Shown here: positions 1-11,754 of the stretch, piece by piece | Layout of the letters: every line of letters begins with the position of its first letter | Position numbering within the stretch: position 1 is the first letter of the stretch | Assembly (NCBI RefSeq): GCF_026262505.1 | Contig: NC_067208.1 | Location: 18,051,962 to 18,115,961, forward strand | Length of the DNA: 64,000 nt | Reading direction: 5' to 3' | From: Trichomonas vaginalis G3 | Lineage: Eukaryota > Parabasalia > Trichomonadida > Trichomonadidae | The notes under the pieces: model-generated | Seen by the model: only the letters and a program-made list of their open reading frames with translations | Database searches by the model: none | Told to the model about the DNA's origin: nothing | Position numbers and translations under genes: made by a program

Positions 1-109
1 ATTTCATTATTAGTTTGCAAATATTTGATATTTATTAAACATAGATGTAAAGAGTTTTAAATTTATTTTGCGGAATGATATGATAGCGATAAAATTTCCG
101 TTGCAACGA

Positions 110-129
110 TTATGTCAAATTTGACATAA
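110..129. promoter_or_regulatory. 20-bp perfect palindrome before the array gene
   Basis: TTATGTCAAATTTGACATAA reads the same on both strands and ends 7 bp before the ATG. It recurs in every unit at the same distance (1563, 3012, 4465, 5915, 7369, 8822, 10275 and 11728 are the other starts). Just upstream is CAACGAT, which resembles the AACGAT core bound by trichomonad Myb proteins. The palindrome could be a dimer-binding operator or a 5'-UTR hairpin; which one is inference. Confidence 0.6.
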
Positions 130-136
130 AAAAATT

Positions 137-1054
137 ATGGAAAACAAGGTTAGTAAATTCATTCTATATATGCCACAGTCCTACTGTCAATTACATGCAT
201 ATAGCGTTTGCAATCATCCGTGTTCTTATATTTTCATTGTTGTCCAATTAATTTTACAACTTCCATTTTTTTATTATGCTTTTTCGTTGATCAGAAGACT
301 TAAATTTCAACTAAGAAATCGCTTTATGCCTGATATATGTTATGTGCTCACATATGCTGTTCACAACTTCAGTTCTTGGATATATTCATTTGTTTTATGT
401 TATTTTTATCGTGAATGGGATATAGATTTTTTCTTTAGATTAAGCAGAGTGTGGGATGATTTTACAATGCTAGCAGATGTTATGTTCATGGAACAAATTG
501 CAATTGTATTAATTTGTTTTAATATCAAAATTGGAAAATATTTGAAGTACTTTAACTATTTTCTTTATGTTTTAATGATATTTAGGATTGTATGCAAATT
601 CTTTTTTACCTTATACTCCAAAGTTGATCCATATACAATTCCATTCATTAATGAAGTTGTTTACAACAAAACATATATAGTCTATTCAACAATCTATAAC
701 ACAATATATATTATAATGCTGATTCTTATGAATATATGCTTTGTATTATCAAGTATCAAAGATTACATTCCGAAAAAATATCATTTAAGAATTAACATCG
801 CATTATTCATGGAAATTCTTGGTAGTGTCGGTTTAGAAATAGCGCAACGCGTGAGATATAGTGTTTTGGTTATGAAATATGAATTTATAGACATAGTGAA
901 ATTTAACTACATCAGAGTTTTCATTCATTTATACGTAATGTACTGTATGAATCTTCCATATTTGATTATAATTTGGACCCTATCATCAACTGAATATGTT
1001 GAGGATCAAGAGGCCACCGATGTTCTTTTTAAGGAAATTGCAGCTTTAGATTAG
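137..1054 (+). CDS. Seven-helix membrane protein of unknown family, array copy 1
   Basis: 305 residues beginning MENKVSKFIL. Hydrophobic stretches at about 30-52, 67-90, 106-131, 137-160, 178-205, 219-239 and 262-283 suggest seven membrane helices, a short N-terminal tail and an acidic C-terminal tail. No signal peptide or family motif was recognised. Seven helices fit a receptor-like protein, but some transporters look alike, so no function is assigned. This copy differs from copies 2-8 in a short patch (about positions 385-440), where residues near 83-99 read WIYSF and REWDIDFFF instead of WIYYY and REKDKNFCF. That looks like a conversion tract from a related gene. Confidence 0.8.
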   Translation: MENKVSKFILYMPQSYCQLHAYSVCNHPCSYIFIVVQLILQLPFFYYAFSLIRRLKFQLRNRFMPDICYVLTYAVHNFSSWIYSFVLCYFYREWDIDFFFRLSRVWDDFTMLADVMFMEQIAIVLICFNIKIGKYLKYFNYFLYVLMIFRIVCKFFFTLYSKVDPYTIPFINEVVYNKTYIVYSTIYNTIYIIMLILMNICFVLSSIKDYIPKKYHLRINIALFMEILGSVGLEIAQRVRYSVLVMKYEFIDIVKFNYIRVFIHLYVMYCMNLPYLIIIWTLSSTEYVEDQEATDVLFKEIAALD

Positions 1055-1589
1055 AATTTTATTCTATATTTATCGTTTAGTATGTTGCTTGATTGTATTT
1101 AAACTTTCATTTTTTAGAAGAATACCATTTCCAATATTTTTTAAAGCTTGTATAAAGCGGGTGCAACCTGAGAATAATATTTTCTTACTCCAGGAGATAT
1201 AATTCGAGAAAATGTCACTTCAGAAATAAGAGAAACACATTATCCAATTCGAACCAAAAATATGTAATCATAATTATATTCTGAATTAGATTTAACACCT
1301 TGATTTTTTTCATTCTATATTTCATCGCGATTATATCCACTGTTCAATAATTCTGAAGAAAAATCATGGATAATTGATCTTTCAATGCAATGCATAGTAT
1401 GCCGGACTATTATGGAATTGATACAACATGAAATTAAAGAATCATTGTTATTAATTTCATTATTAGTTTGCAAATATTTGATATTTATTAAACATAGATG
1501 TAAAGAGTTTTAAATTTATTTTGCGGAATGATATGATAGCGATAAAATTTCCGTTGCAACGATTATGTCAAATTTGACATAAAAAAATT

Positions 1590-2503
1590 ATGGAAAACAA
1601 GGTTAGTAAATTCATTCTATATATGCCACAGTCCTACTGTCAATTACATGCATATAGCGTTTGCAATCATCCGTGTTCTTATATTTTCATTGTTGTCCAA
1701 TTAATTTTACAACTTCCATTTTTTTATTATGCTTTTTCGTTGATCAGAAGACTTAAATTTCAACTAAGAAATCGCTTTATGCCTGATATATGTTATGTGC
1801 TCACATATGCTGTTCACAACTTCAGTTCTTGGATATATTATTATGTTTTATGTTATTTTTATCGTGAAAAGGATAAGAATTTTTGTTTTAGATTAAGCAG
1901 AGTGTGGGATGATTTTACAATGCTAGCAGATGTTATGTTCATGGAACAAATTGCAATTGTATTAATTTGTTTTAATATCAAAATTGGAAAATATTTGAAG
2001 TACTTTAACTATTTTCTTTATGTTTTAATGATATTTAGGATTGTATGCAAATTCTTTTTTACCTTATACTCCAAAGTTGATCCATATACAATTCCATTCA
2101 TTAATGAAGTTGTTTACAACAAAACATATATAGTCTATTCAACAATCTATAACACAATATATATTATAATGCTGATTCTTATGAATATATGCTTTGTATT
2201 ATCAAGTATCAAAGATTACATTCCGAAAAAATATCATTTAAGAATTAACATCGCATTATTCATGGAAATTCTTGGTAGTGTCGGTTTAGAAATAGCGCAA
2301 CGCGTGAGATATAGTGTTTTGGTTATGAAATATGAATTTATAGACATAGTGAAATTTAACTACATCAGAGTTTTCATTCATTCGTAATGTACTGTATGAA
2401 TCTTCCATATTTGATTATAATTTGGACCCTATCATCAACTGAATATGTTGAGGATCAAGAGGCCACCGATGTTCTTTTTAAGGAAATTGCAGCTTTAGAT
2501 TAG
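1590..2503 (+). pseudogene. Seven-helix membrane protein, array copy 2 (frameshifted near the end)
   Basis: Same gene as its neighbours, but four bases are missing near 2380, so the frame closes at 2387 after 265 residues and the last predicted helix and the acidic tail are lost. The sequence beyond, to about 2503, still matches the other copies, so the change is young or is a sequencing error. If translated, the product would have about six helices. Upstream palindrome and spacer are intact. Confidence 0.8.
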
Positions 2504-3038
2504 AATTTTATTCTATATTTATCGTTTAGTATGTTGCTTGATTGTATTTAAACTTTCATTTTTTAGAAGAATACCATTTCCAATATTTTTTAAAGCTTGT
2601 ATAAAGCGGGTGCAACCTGAGAATAATATTTTCTTACTCCAGGAGATATAATTCGAGAAAATGTCACTTCAGAAATAAGAGAAACACATTATCCAATTCG
2701 AACCAAAAATATGTAATCATAATTATATTCTGAATTAGATTTAACACCTTGATTTTTTTCATTCTATATTTCATCGCGATTATATCCACTGTTCAATAAT
2801 TCTGAAGAAAAATCATGGATAATTGATCTTTCAATGCAATGCATAGTATGCCGGACTATTATGGAATTGATACAACATGAAATTAAAGAATCATTGTTAT
2901 TAATTTCATTATTAGTTTGCAAATATTTGATATTTATTAAACATAGATGTAAAGAGTTTTAAATTTATTTTGCGGAATGATATGATAGCGATAAAATTTC
3001 CGTTGCAACGATTATGTCAAATTTGACATAAAAAAATT

Positions 3039-3956
3039 ATGGAAAACAAGGTTAGTAAATTCATTCTATATATGCCACAGTCCTACTGTCAATTACATGC
3101 ATATAGCGTTTGCAATCATCCGTGTTCTTATATTTTCATTGTTGTCCAATTAATTTTACAACTTCCATTTTTTTATTATGCTTTTTCGTTGATCAGAAGA
3201 CTTAAATTTCAACTAAGAAATCGCTTTATGCCTGATATATGTTATGTGCTCACATATGCTGTTCACAACTTCAGTTCTTGGATATATTATTATGTTTTAT
3301 GTTATTTTTATCGTGAAAAGGATAAGAATTTTTGTTTTAGATTAAGCAGAGTGTGGGATGATTTTACAATGCTAGCAGATGTTATGTTCATGGAACAAAT
3401 TGCAATTGTATTAATTTGTTTTAATATCAAAATTGGAAAATATTTGAAGTACTTTAACTATTTTCTTTATGTTTTAATGATATTTAGGATTGTATGCAAA
3501 TTCTTTTTTACCTTATACTCCAAAGTTGATCCATATACAATTCCATTCATTAATGAAGTTGTTTACAACAAAACATATATAGTCTATTCAACAATCTATA
3601 ACACAATATATATTATAATGCTGATTCTTATGAATATATGCTTTGTATTATCAAGTATCAAAGATTACATTCCGAAAAAATATCATTTAAGAATTAACAT
3701 CGCATTATTCATGGAAATTCTTGGTAGTGTCGGTTTAGAAATAGCGCAACGCGTGAGATATAGTGTTTTGGTTATGAAATATGAATTTATAGACATAGTG
3801 AAATTTAACTACATCAGAGTTTTCATTCATTTATACGTAATGTACTGTATGAATCTTCCATATTTGATTATAATTTGGACCCTATCATCAACTGAATATG
3901 TTGAGGATCAAGAGGCCACCGATGTTCTTTTTAAGGAAATTGCAGCTTTAGATTAG
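3039..3956 (+). CDS. Seven-helix membrane protein, array copy 3
   Basis: Full 305-residue frame identical to copies 4, 6, 7 and 8 and the best representative of the array consensus. Local features include a Cys/His-containing N-terminus (HAYSVCNHPC, about residues 20-29), a basic loop RRLKFQLRNR after helix 1, and a C-terminus TEYVEDQEATDVLF. The basic loop next to helix 1 suggests, by the positive-inside rule, that this loop faces the cytosol and the N-terminus faces out. Function unknown. Confidence 0.82.
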   Translation: MENKVSKFILYMPQSYCQLHAYSVCNHPCSYIFIVVQLILQLPFFYYAFSLIRRLKFQLRNRFMPDICYVLTYAVHNFSSWIYYYVLCYFYREKDKNFCFRLSRVWDDFTMLADVMFMEQIAIVLICFNIKIGKYLKYFNYFLYVLMIFRIVCKFFFTLYSKVDPYTIPFINEVVYNKTYIVYSTIYNTIYIIMLILMNICFVLSSIKDYIPKKYHLRINIALFMEILGSVGLEIAQRVRYSVLVMKYEFIDIVKFNYIRVFIHLYVMYCMNLPYLIIIWTLSSTEYVEDQEATDVLFKEIAALD

Positions 3957-4491
3957 AATTTTATTCTATATTTATCGTTTAGTATGTTGCTTGATTGTAT
4001 TTAAACTTTCATTTTTTAGAAGAATACCATTTCCAATATTTTTTAAAGCTTGTATAAAGCGGGTGCAACCTGAGAATAATATTTTCTTACTCCAGGAGAT
4101 ATAATTCGAGAAAATGTCACTTCAGAAATAAGAGAAACACATTATCCAATTCGAACCAAAAATATGTAATCATAATTATATTCTGAATTAGATTTAACAC
4201 CTTGATTTTTTTCATTCTATATTTCATCGCGATTATATCCACTGTTCAATAATTCTGAAGAAAAATCATGGATAATTGATCTTTCAATGCAATGCATAGT
4301 ATGCCGGACTATTATGGAATTGATACAACATGAAATTAAAGAATCATTGTTATTAATTTCATTATTAGTTTGCAAATATTTGATATTTATTAAACATAGA
4401 TGTAAAGAGTTTTAAATTTATTTTGCGGAATGATATGATAGCGATAAAATTTCCGTTGCAACGATTATGTCAAATTTGACATAAAAAAATT

Positions 4492-5409
4492 ATGGAAAAC
4501 AAGGTTAGTAAATTCATTCTATATATGCCACAGTCCTACTGTCAATTACATGCATATAGCGTTTGCAATCATCCGTGTTCTTATATTTTCATTGTTGTCC
4601 AATTAATTTTACAACTTCCATTTTTTTATTATGCTTTTTCGTTGATCAGAAGACTTAAATTTCAACTAAGAAATCGCTTTATGCCTGATATATGTTATGT
4701 GCTCACATATGCTGTTCACAACTTCAGTTCTTGGATATATTATTATGTTTTATGTTATTTTTATCGTGAAAAGGATAAGAATTTTTGTTTTAGATTAAGC
4801 AGAGTGTGGGATGATTTTACAATGCTAGCAGATGTTATGTTCATGGAACAAATTGCAATTGTATTAATTTGTTTTAATATCAAAATTGGAAAATATTTGA
4901 AGTACTTTAACTATTTTCTTTATGTTTTAATGATATTTAGGATTGTATGCAAATTCTTTTTTACCTTATACTCCAAAGTTGATCCATATACAATTCCATT
5001 CATTAATGAAGTTGTTTACAACAAAACATATATAGTCTATTCAACAATCTATAACACAATATATATTATAATGCTGATTCTTATGAATATATGCTTTGTA
5101 TTATCAAGTATCAAAGATTACATTCCGAAAAAATATCATTTAAGAATTAACATCGCATTATTCATGGAAATTCTTGGTAGTGTCGGTTTAGAAATAGCGC
5201 AACGCGTGAGATATAGTGTTTTGGTTATGAAATATGAATTTATAGACATAGTGAAATTTAACTACATCAGAGTTTTCATTCATTTATACGTAATGTACTG
5301 TATGAATCTTCCATATTTGATTATAATTTGGACCCTATCATCAACTGAATATGTTGAGGATCAAGAGGCCACCGATGTTCTTTTTAAGGAAATTGCAGCT
5401 TTAGATTAG
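4492..5409 (+). CDS. Seven-helix membrane protein, array copy 4
   Basis: Complete 305-residue frame, same protein as copy 3. Its downstream spacer has one T fewer in the T run near 5660, which explains the slightly shorter distance to copy 5 and produces an incidental open frame in the spacer. Start supported by the conserved palindrome-ATG spacing. Confidence 0.82.
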   Translation: MENKVSKFILYMPQSYCQLHAYSVCNHPCSYIFIVVQLILQLPFFYYAFSLIRRLKFQLRNRFMPDICYVLTYAVHNFSSWIYYYVLCYFYREKDKNFCFRLSRVWDDFTMLADVMFMEQIAIVLICFNIKIGKYLKYFNYFLYVLMIFRIVCKFFFTLYSKVDPYTIPFINEVVYNKTYIVYSTIYNTIYIIMLILMNICFVLSSIKDYIPKKYHLRINIALFMEILGSVGLEIAQRVRYSVLVMKYEFIDIVKFNYIRVFIHLYVMYCMNLPYLIIIWTLSSTEYVEDQEATDVLFKEIAALD

Positions 5410-5941
5410 AATTTTATTCTATATTTATCGTTTAGTATGTTGCTTGATTGTATTTAAACTTTCATTTTTTAGAAGAATACCATTTCCAATATTTTTTAAA
5501 GCTTGTATAAAGCGGGTGCAACCTGAGAATAATATTTTCTTACTCCAGGAGATATAATTCGAGAAAATGTCACTTCAGAAATAAGAGAAACACATTATCC
5601 AATTCGAACCAAAAATATGTAATCATAATTATATTCTGAATTAGATTTAACACCTTGATTTTTTCATTCTATATTTCATCGCGATTATATCCACTGTTCA
5701 ATAATTCTGAAGAAAAATCATGGATAATTGATCTTTCAATGCAATGCATAGTATGCCGGACTATTATGGAATTGATACAACATGAAATTAAAGAATCATT
5801 GTTATTAATTTCATTATTAGTTTGCAAATATTTGATATTTATTAAACATAGATGTAAAGAGTTTTAAATTTATTTTGCGGAATGATGATAGCGATAAAAT
5901 TTCCGTTGCAACGATTATGTCAAATTTGACATAAAAAAATT

Positions 5942-6860
5942 ATGGAAAACAAGGTTAGTAAATTCATTCTATATATGCCACAGTCCTACTGTCAATTACA
6001 TGCATATAGCGTTTGCAATCATCCGTGTTCTTATATTTTCATTGTTGTCCAATTAATTTTACAACTTCCATTTTTTTATTATGCTTTTTCGTTGATCAGA
6101 AGACTTAAATTTCAACTAAGAAATCGCTTTATGCCTGATATATGTTATGTGCTCACATATGCTGTTCACAACTTTCAGTTCTTGGATATATTATTATGTT
6201 TTATGTTATTTTTATCGTGAAAAGGATAAGAATTTTTGTTTTAGATTAAGCAGAGTGTGGGATGATTTTACAATGCTAGCAGATGTTATGTTCATGGAAC
6301 AAATTGCAATTGTATTAATTTGTTTTAATATCAAAATTGGAAAATATTTGAAGTACTTTAACTATTTTCTTTATGTTTTAATGATATTTAGGATTGTATG
6401 CAAATTCTTTTTTACCTTATACTCCAAAGTTGATCCATATACAATTCCATTCATTAATGAAGTTGTTTACAACAAAACATATATAGTCTATTCAACAATC
6501 TATAACACAATATATATTATAATGCTGATTCTTATGAATATATGCTTTGTATTATCAAGTATCAAAGATTACATTCCGAAAAAATATCATTTAAGAATTA
6601 ACATCGCATTATTCATGGAAATTCTTGGTAGTGTCGGTTTAGAAATAGCGCAACGCGTGAGATATAGTGTTTTGGTTATGAAATATGAATTTATAGACAT
6701 AGTGAAATTTAACTACATCAGAGTTTTCATTCATTTATACGTAATGTACTGTATGAATCTTCCATATTTGATTATAATTTGGACCCTATCATCAACTGAA
6801 TATGTTGAGGATCAAGAGGCCACCGATGTTCTTTTTAAGGAAATTGCAGCTTTAGATTAG
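5942..6860 (+). pseudogene. Seven-helix membrane protein, array copy 5 (frameshifted)
   Basis: One extra T in ACAACTTTCAG near 6172 shifts the frame after about residue 77, and the start frame then closes at 6220. The rest of the gene keeps perfect similarity to the other copies down to the same stop, so it is a fresh lesion or a homopolymer sequencing error. The upstream region also lacks two bases (GGAATGATGATAG where the others have GGAATGATATGATAG). Confidence 0.8.
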
Positions 6861-7395
6861 AATTTTATTCTATATTTATCGTTTAGTATGTTGCTTGATT
6901 GTATTTAAACTTTCATTTTTTAGAAGAATACCATTTCCAATATTTTTTAAAGCTTGTATAAAGCGGGTGCAACCTGAGAATAATATTTTCTTACTCCAGG
7001 AGATATAATTCGAGAAAATGTCACTTCAGAAATAAGAGAAACACATTATCCAATTCGAACCAAAAATATGTAATCATAATTATATTCTGAATTAGATTTA
7101 ACACCTTGATTTTTTTCATTCTATATTTCATCGCGATTATATCCACTGTTCAATAATTCTGAAGAAAAATCATGGATAATTGATCTTTCAATGCAATGCA
7201 TAGTATGCCGGACTATTATGGAATTGATACAACATGAAATTAAAGAATCATTGTTATTAATTTCATTATTAGTTTGCAAATATTTGATATTTATTAAACA
7301 TAGATGTAAAGAGTTTTAAATTTATTTTGCGGAATGATATGATAGCGATAAAATTTCCGTTGCAACGATTATGTCAAATTTGACATAAAAAAATT

Positions 7396-8313
7396 ATGGA
7401 AAACAAGGTTAGTAAATTCATTCTATATATGCCACAGTCCTACTGTCAATTACATGCATATAGCGTTTGCAATCATCCGTGTTCTTATATTTTCATTGTT
7501 GTCCAATTAATTTTACAACTTCCATTTTTTTATTATGCTTTTTCGTTGATCAGAAGACTTAAATTTCAACTAAGAAATCGCTTTATGCCTGATATATGTT
7601 ATGTGCTCACATATGCTGTTCACAACTTCAGTTCTTGGATATATTATTATGTTTTATGTTATTTTTATCGTGAAAAGGATAAGAATTTTTGTTTTAGATT
7701 AAGCAGAGTGTGGGATGATTTTACAATGCTAGCAGATGTTATGTTCATGGAACAAATTGCAATTGTATTAATTTGTTTTAATATCAAAATTGGAAAATAT
7801 TTGAAGTACTTTAACTATTTTCTTTATGTTTTAATGATATTTAGGATTGTATGCAAATTCTTTTTTACCTTATACTCCAAAGTTGATCCATATACAATTC
7901 CATTCATTAATGAAGTTGTTTACAACAAAACATATATAGTCTATTCAACAATCTATAACACAATATATATTATAATGCTGATTCTTATGAATATATGCTT
8001 TGTATTATCAAGTATCAAAGATTACATTCCGAAAAAATATCATTTAAGAATTAACATCGCATTATTCATGGAAATTCTTGGTAGTGTCGGTTTAGAAATA
8101 GCGCAACGCGTGAGATATAGTGTTTTGGTTATGAAATATGAATTTATAGACATAGTGAAATTTAACTACATCAGAGTTTTCATTCATTTATACGTAATGT
8201 ACTGTATGAATCTTCCATATTTGATTATAATTTGGACCCTATCATCAACTGAATATGTTGAGGATCAAGAGGCCACCGATGTTCTTTTTAAGGAAATTGC
8301 AGCTTTAGATTAG
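7396..8313 (+). CDS. Seven-helix membrane protein, array copy 6
   Basis: Complete 305-residue frame with the consensus protein sequence of the array. No difference from copies 3, 4, 7 and 8 was noticed at protein level. Unit length to the next copy is exactly 1453 bp. Confidence 0.82.
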   Translation: MENKVSKFILYMPQSYCQLHAYSVCNHPCSYIFIVVQLILQLPFFYYAFSLIRRLKFQLRNRFMPDICYVLTYAVHNFSSWIYYYVLCYFYREKDKNFCFRLSRVWDDFTMLADVMFMEQIAIVLICFNIKIGKYLKYFNYFLYVLMIFRIVCKFFFTLYSKVDPYTIPFINEVVYNKTYIVYSTIYNTIYIIMLILMNICFVLSSIKDYIPKKYHLRINIALFMEILGSVGLEIAQRVRYSVLVMKYEFIDIVKFNYIRVFIHLYVMYCMNLPYLIIIWTLSSTEYVEDQEATDVLFKEIAALD

Positions 8314-8848
8314 AATTTTATTCTATATTTATCGTTTAGTATGTTGCTTGATTGTATTTAAACTTTCATTTTTTAGAAGAATACCATTTCCAATATTTTT
8401 TAAAGCTTGTATAAAGCGGGTGCAACCTGAGAATAATATTTTCTTACTCCAGGAGATATAATTCGAGAAAATGTCACTTCAGAAATAAGAGAAACACATT
8501 ATCCAATTCGAACCAAAAATATGTAATCATAATTATATTCTGAATTAGATTTAACACCTTGATTTTTTTCATTCTATATTTCATCGCGATTATATCCACT
8601 GTTCAATAATTCTGAAGAAAAATCATGGATAATTGATCTTTCAATGCAATGCATAGTATGCCGGACTATTATGGAATTGATACAACATGAAATTAAAGAA
8701 TCATTGTTATTAATTTCATTATTAGTTTGCAAATATTTGATATTTATTAAACATAGATGTAAAGAGTTTTAAATTTATTTTGCGGAATGATATGATAGCG
8801 ATAAAATTTCCGTTGCAACGATTATGTCAAATTTGACATAAAAAAATT

Positions 8849-9766
8849 ATGGAAAACAAGGTTAGTAAATTCATTCTATATATGCCACAGTCCTACTGTC
8901 AATTACATGCATATAGCGTTTGCAATCATCCGTGTTCTTATATTTTCATTGTTGTCCAATTAATTTTACAACTTCCATTTTTTTATTATGCTTTTTCGTT
9001 GATCAGAAGACTTAAATTTCAACTAAGAAATCGCTTTATGCCTGATATATGTTATGTGCTCACATATGCTGTTCACAACTTCAGTTCTTGGATATATTAT
9101 TATGTTTTATGTTATTTTTATCGTGAAAAGGATAAGAATTTTTGTTTTAGATTAAGCAGAGTGTGGGATGATTTTACAATGCTAGCAGATGTTATGTTCA
9201 TGGAACAAATTGCAATTGTATTAATTTGTTTTAATATCAAAATTGGAAAATATTTGAAGTACTTTAACTATTTTCTTTATGTTTTAATGATATTTAGGAT
9301 TGTATGCAAATTCTTTTTTACCTTATACTCCAAAGTTGATCCATATACAATTCCATTCATTAATGAAGTTGTTTACAACAAAACATATATAGTCTATTCA
9401 ACAATCTATAACACAATATATATTATAATGCTGATTCTTATGAATATATGCTTTGTATTATCAAGTATCAAAGATTACATTCCGAAAAAATATCATTTAA
9501 GAATTAACATCGCATTATTCATGGAAATTCTTGGTAGTGTCGGTTTAGAAATAGCGCAACGCGTGAGATATAGTGTTTTGGTTATGAAATATGAATTTAT
9601 AGACATAGTGAAATTTAACTACATCAGAGTTTTCATTCATTTATACGTAATGTACTGTATGAATCTTCCATATTTGATTATAATTTGGACCCTATCATCA
9701 ACTGAATATGTTGAGGATCAAGAGGCCACCGATGTTCTTTTTAAGGAAATTGCAGCTTTAGATTAG
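8849..9766 (+). CDS. Seven-helix membrane protein, array copy 7
   Basis: Complete 305-residue frame, consensus protein. The unit is 1453 bp and appears identical, including spacer, to the units on either side, consistent with recent unequal crossing-over in this part of the array. Confidence 0.82.
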   Translation: MENKVSKFILYMPQSYCQLHAYSVCNHPCSYIFIVVQLILQLPFFYYAFSLIRRLKFQLRNRFMPDICYVLTYAVHNFSSWIYYYVLCYFYREKDKNFCFRLSRVWDDFTMLADVMFMEQIAIVLICFNIKIGKYLKYFNYFLYVLMIFRIVCKFFFTLYSKVDPYTIPFINEVVYNKTYIVYSTIYNTIYIIMLILMNICFVLSSIKDYIPKKYHLRINIALFMEILGSVGLEIAQRVRYSVLVMKYEFIDIVKFNYIRVFIHLYVMYCMNLPYLIIIWTLSSTEYVEDQEATDVLFKEIAALD

Positions 9767-10301
9767 AATTTTATTCTATATTTATCGTTTAGTATGTTGC
9801 TTGATTGTATTTAAACTTTCATTTTTTAGAAGAATACCATTTCCAATATTTTTTAAAGCTTGTATAAAGCGGGTGCAACCTGAGAATAATATTTTCTTAC
9901 TCCAGGAGATATAATTCGAGAAAATGTCACTTCAGAAATAAGAGAAACACATTATCCAATTCGAACCAAAAATATGTAATCATAATTATATTCTGAATTA
10001 GATTTAACACCTTGATTTTTTTCATTCTATATTTCATCGCGATTATATCCACTGTTCAATAATTCTGAAGAAAAATCATGGATAATTGATCTTTCAATGC
10101 AATGCATAGTATGCCGGACTATTATGGAATTGATACAACATGAAATTAAAGAATCATTGTTATTAATTTCATTATTAGTTTGCAAATATTTGATATTTAT
10201 TAAACATAGATGTAAAGAGTTTTAAATTTATTTTGCGGAATGATATGATAGCGATAAAATTTCCGTTGCAACGATTATGTCAAATTTGACATAAAAAAAT
10301 T

Positions 10302-11219
10302 ATGGAAAACAAGGTTAGTAAATTCATTCTATATATGCCACAGTCCTACTGTCAATTACATGCATATAGCGTTTGCAATCATCCGTGTTCTTATATTTTC
10401 ATTGTTGTCCAATTAATTTTACAACTTCCATTTTTTTATTATGCTTTTTCGTTGATCAGAAGACTTAAATTTCAACTAAGAAATCGCTTTATGCCTGATA
10501 TATGTTATGTGCTCACATATGCTGTTCACAACTTCAGTTCTTGGATATATTATTATGTTTTATGTTATTTTTATCGTGAAAAGGATAAGAATTTTTGTTT
10601 TAGATTAAGCAGAGTGTGGGATGATTTTACAATGCTAGCAGATGTTATGTTCATGGAACAAATTGCAATTGTATTAATTTGTTTTAATATCAAAATTGGA
10701 AAATATTTGAAGTACTTTAACTATTTTCTTTATGTTTTAATGATATTTAGGATTGTATGCAAATTCTTTTTTACCTTATACTCCAAAGTTGATCCATATA
10801 CAATTCCATTCATTAATGAAGTTGTTTACAACAAAACATATATAGTCTATTCAACAATCTATAACACAATATATATTATAATGCTGATTCTTATGAATAT
10901 ATGCTTTGTATTATCAAGTATCAAAGATTACATTCCGAAAAAATATCATTTAAGAATTAACATCGCATTATTCATGGAAATTCTTGGTAGTGTCGGTTTA
11001 GAAATAGCGCAACGCGTGAGATATAGTGTTTTGGTTATGAAATATGAATTTATAGACATAGTGAAATTTAACTACATCAGAGTTTTCATTCATTTATACG
11101 TAATGTACTGTATGAATCTTCCATATTTGATTATAATTTGGACCCTATCATCAACTGAATATGTTGAGGATCAAGAGGCCACCGATGTTCTTTTTAAGGA
11201 AATTGCAGCTTTAGATTAG
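10302..11219 (+). CDS. Seven-helix membrane protein, array copy 8
   Basis: Complete 305-residue frame, consensus protein. It is the last unit with a full consensus spacer; the next copy is the mosaic at the edge of the array. Confidence 0.82.
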   Translation: MENKVSKFILYMPQSYCQLHAYSVCNHPCSYIFIVVQLILQLPFFYYAFSLIRRLKFQLRNRFMPDICYVLTYAVHNFSSWIYYYVLCYFYREKDKNFCFRLSRVWDDFTMLADVMFMEQIAIVLICFNIKIGKYLKYFNYFLYVLMIFRIVCKFFFTLYSKVDPYTIPFINEVVYNKTYIVYSTIYNTIYIIMLILMNICFVLSSIKDYIPKKYHLRINIALFMEILGSVGLEIAQRVRYSVLVMKYEFIDIVKFNYIRVFIHLYVMYCMNLPYLIIIWTLSSTEYVEDQEATDVLFKEIAALD

Positions 11220-11754
11220 AATTTTATTCTATATTTATCGTTTAGTATGTTGCTTGATTGTATTTAAACTTTCATTTTTTAGAAGAATACCATTTCCAAT
11301 ATTTTTTAAAGCTTGTATAAAGCGGGTGCAACCTGAGAATAATATTTTCTTACTCCAGGAGATATAATTCGAGAAAATGTCACTTCAGAAATAAGAGAAA
11401 CACATTATCCAATTCGAACCAAAAATATGTAATCATAATTATATTCTGAATTAGATTTAACACCTTGATTTTTTTCATTCTATATTTCATCGCGATTATA
11501 TCCACTGTTCAATAATTCTGAAGAAAAATCATGGATAATTGATCTTTCAATGCAATGCATAGTATGCCGGACTATTATGGAATTGATACAACATGAAATT
11601 AAAGAATCATTGTTATTAATTTCATTATTAGTTTGCAAATATTTGATATTTATTAAACATAGATGTAAAGAGTTTTAAATTTATTTTGCGGAATGATATG
11701 ATAGCGATAAAATTTCCGTTGCAACGATTATGTCAAATTTGACATAAAAAAATT

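Noticed and set aside
5655-5867. 70-codon open frame in the array spacer
   Set aside because: The same frame is open for about 60 codons in every spacer but begins with an ATG in frame only here because of one missing T; it has no start context and no recognised domain. Probably chance or an old remnant.
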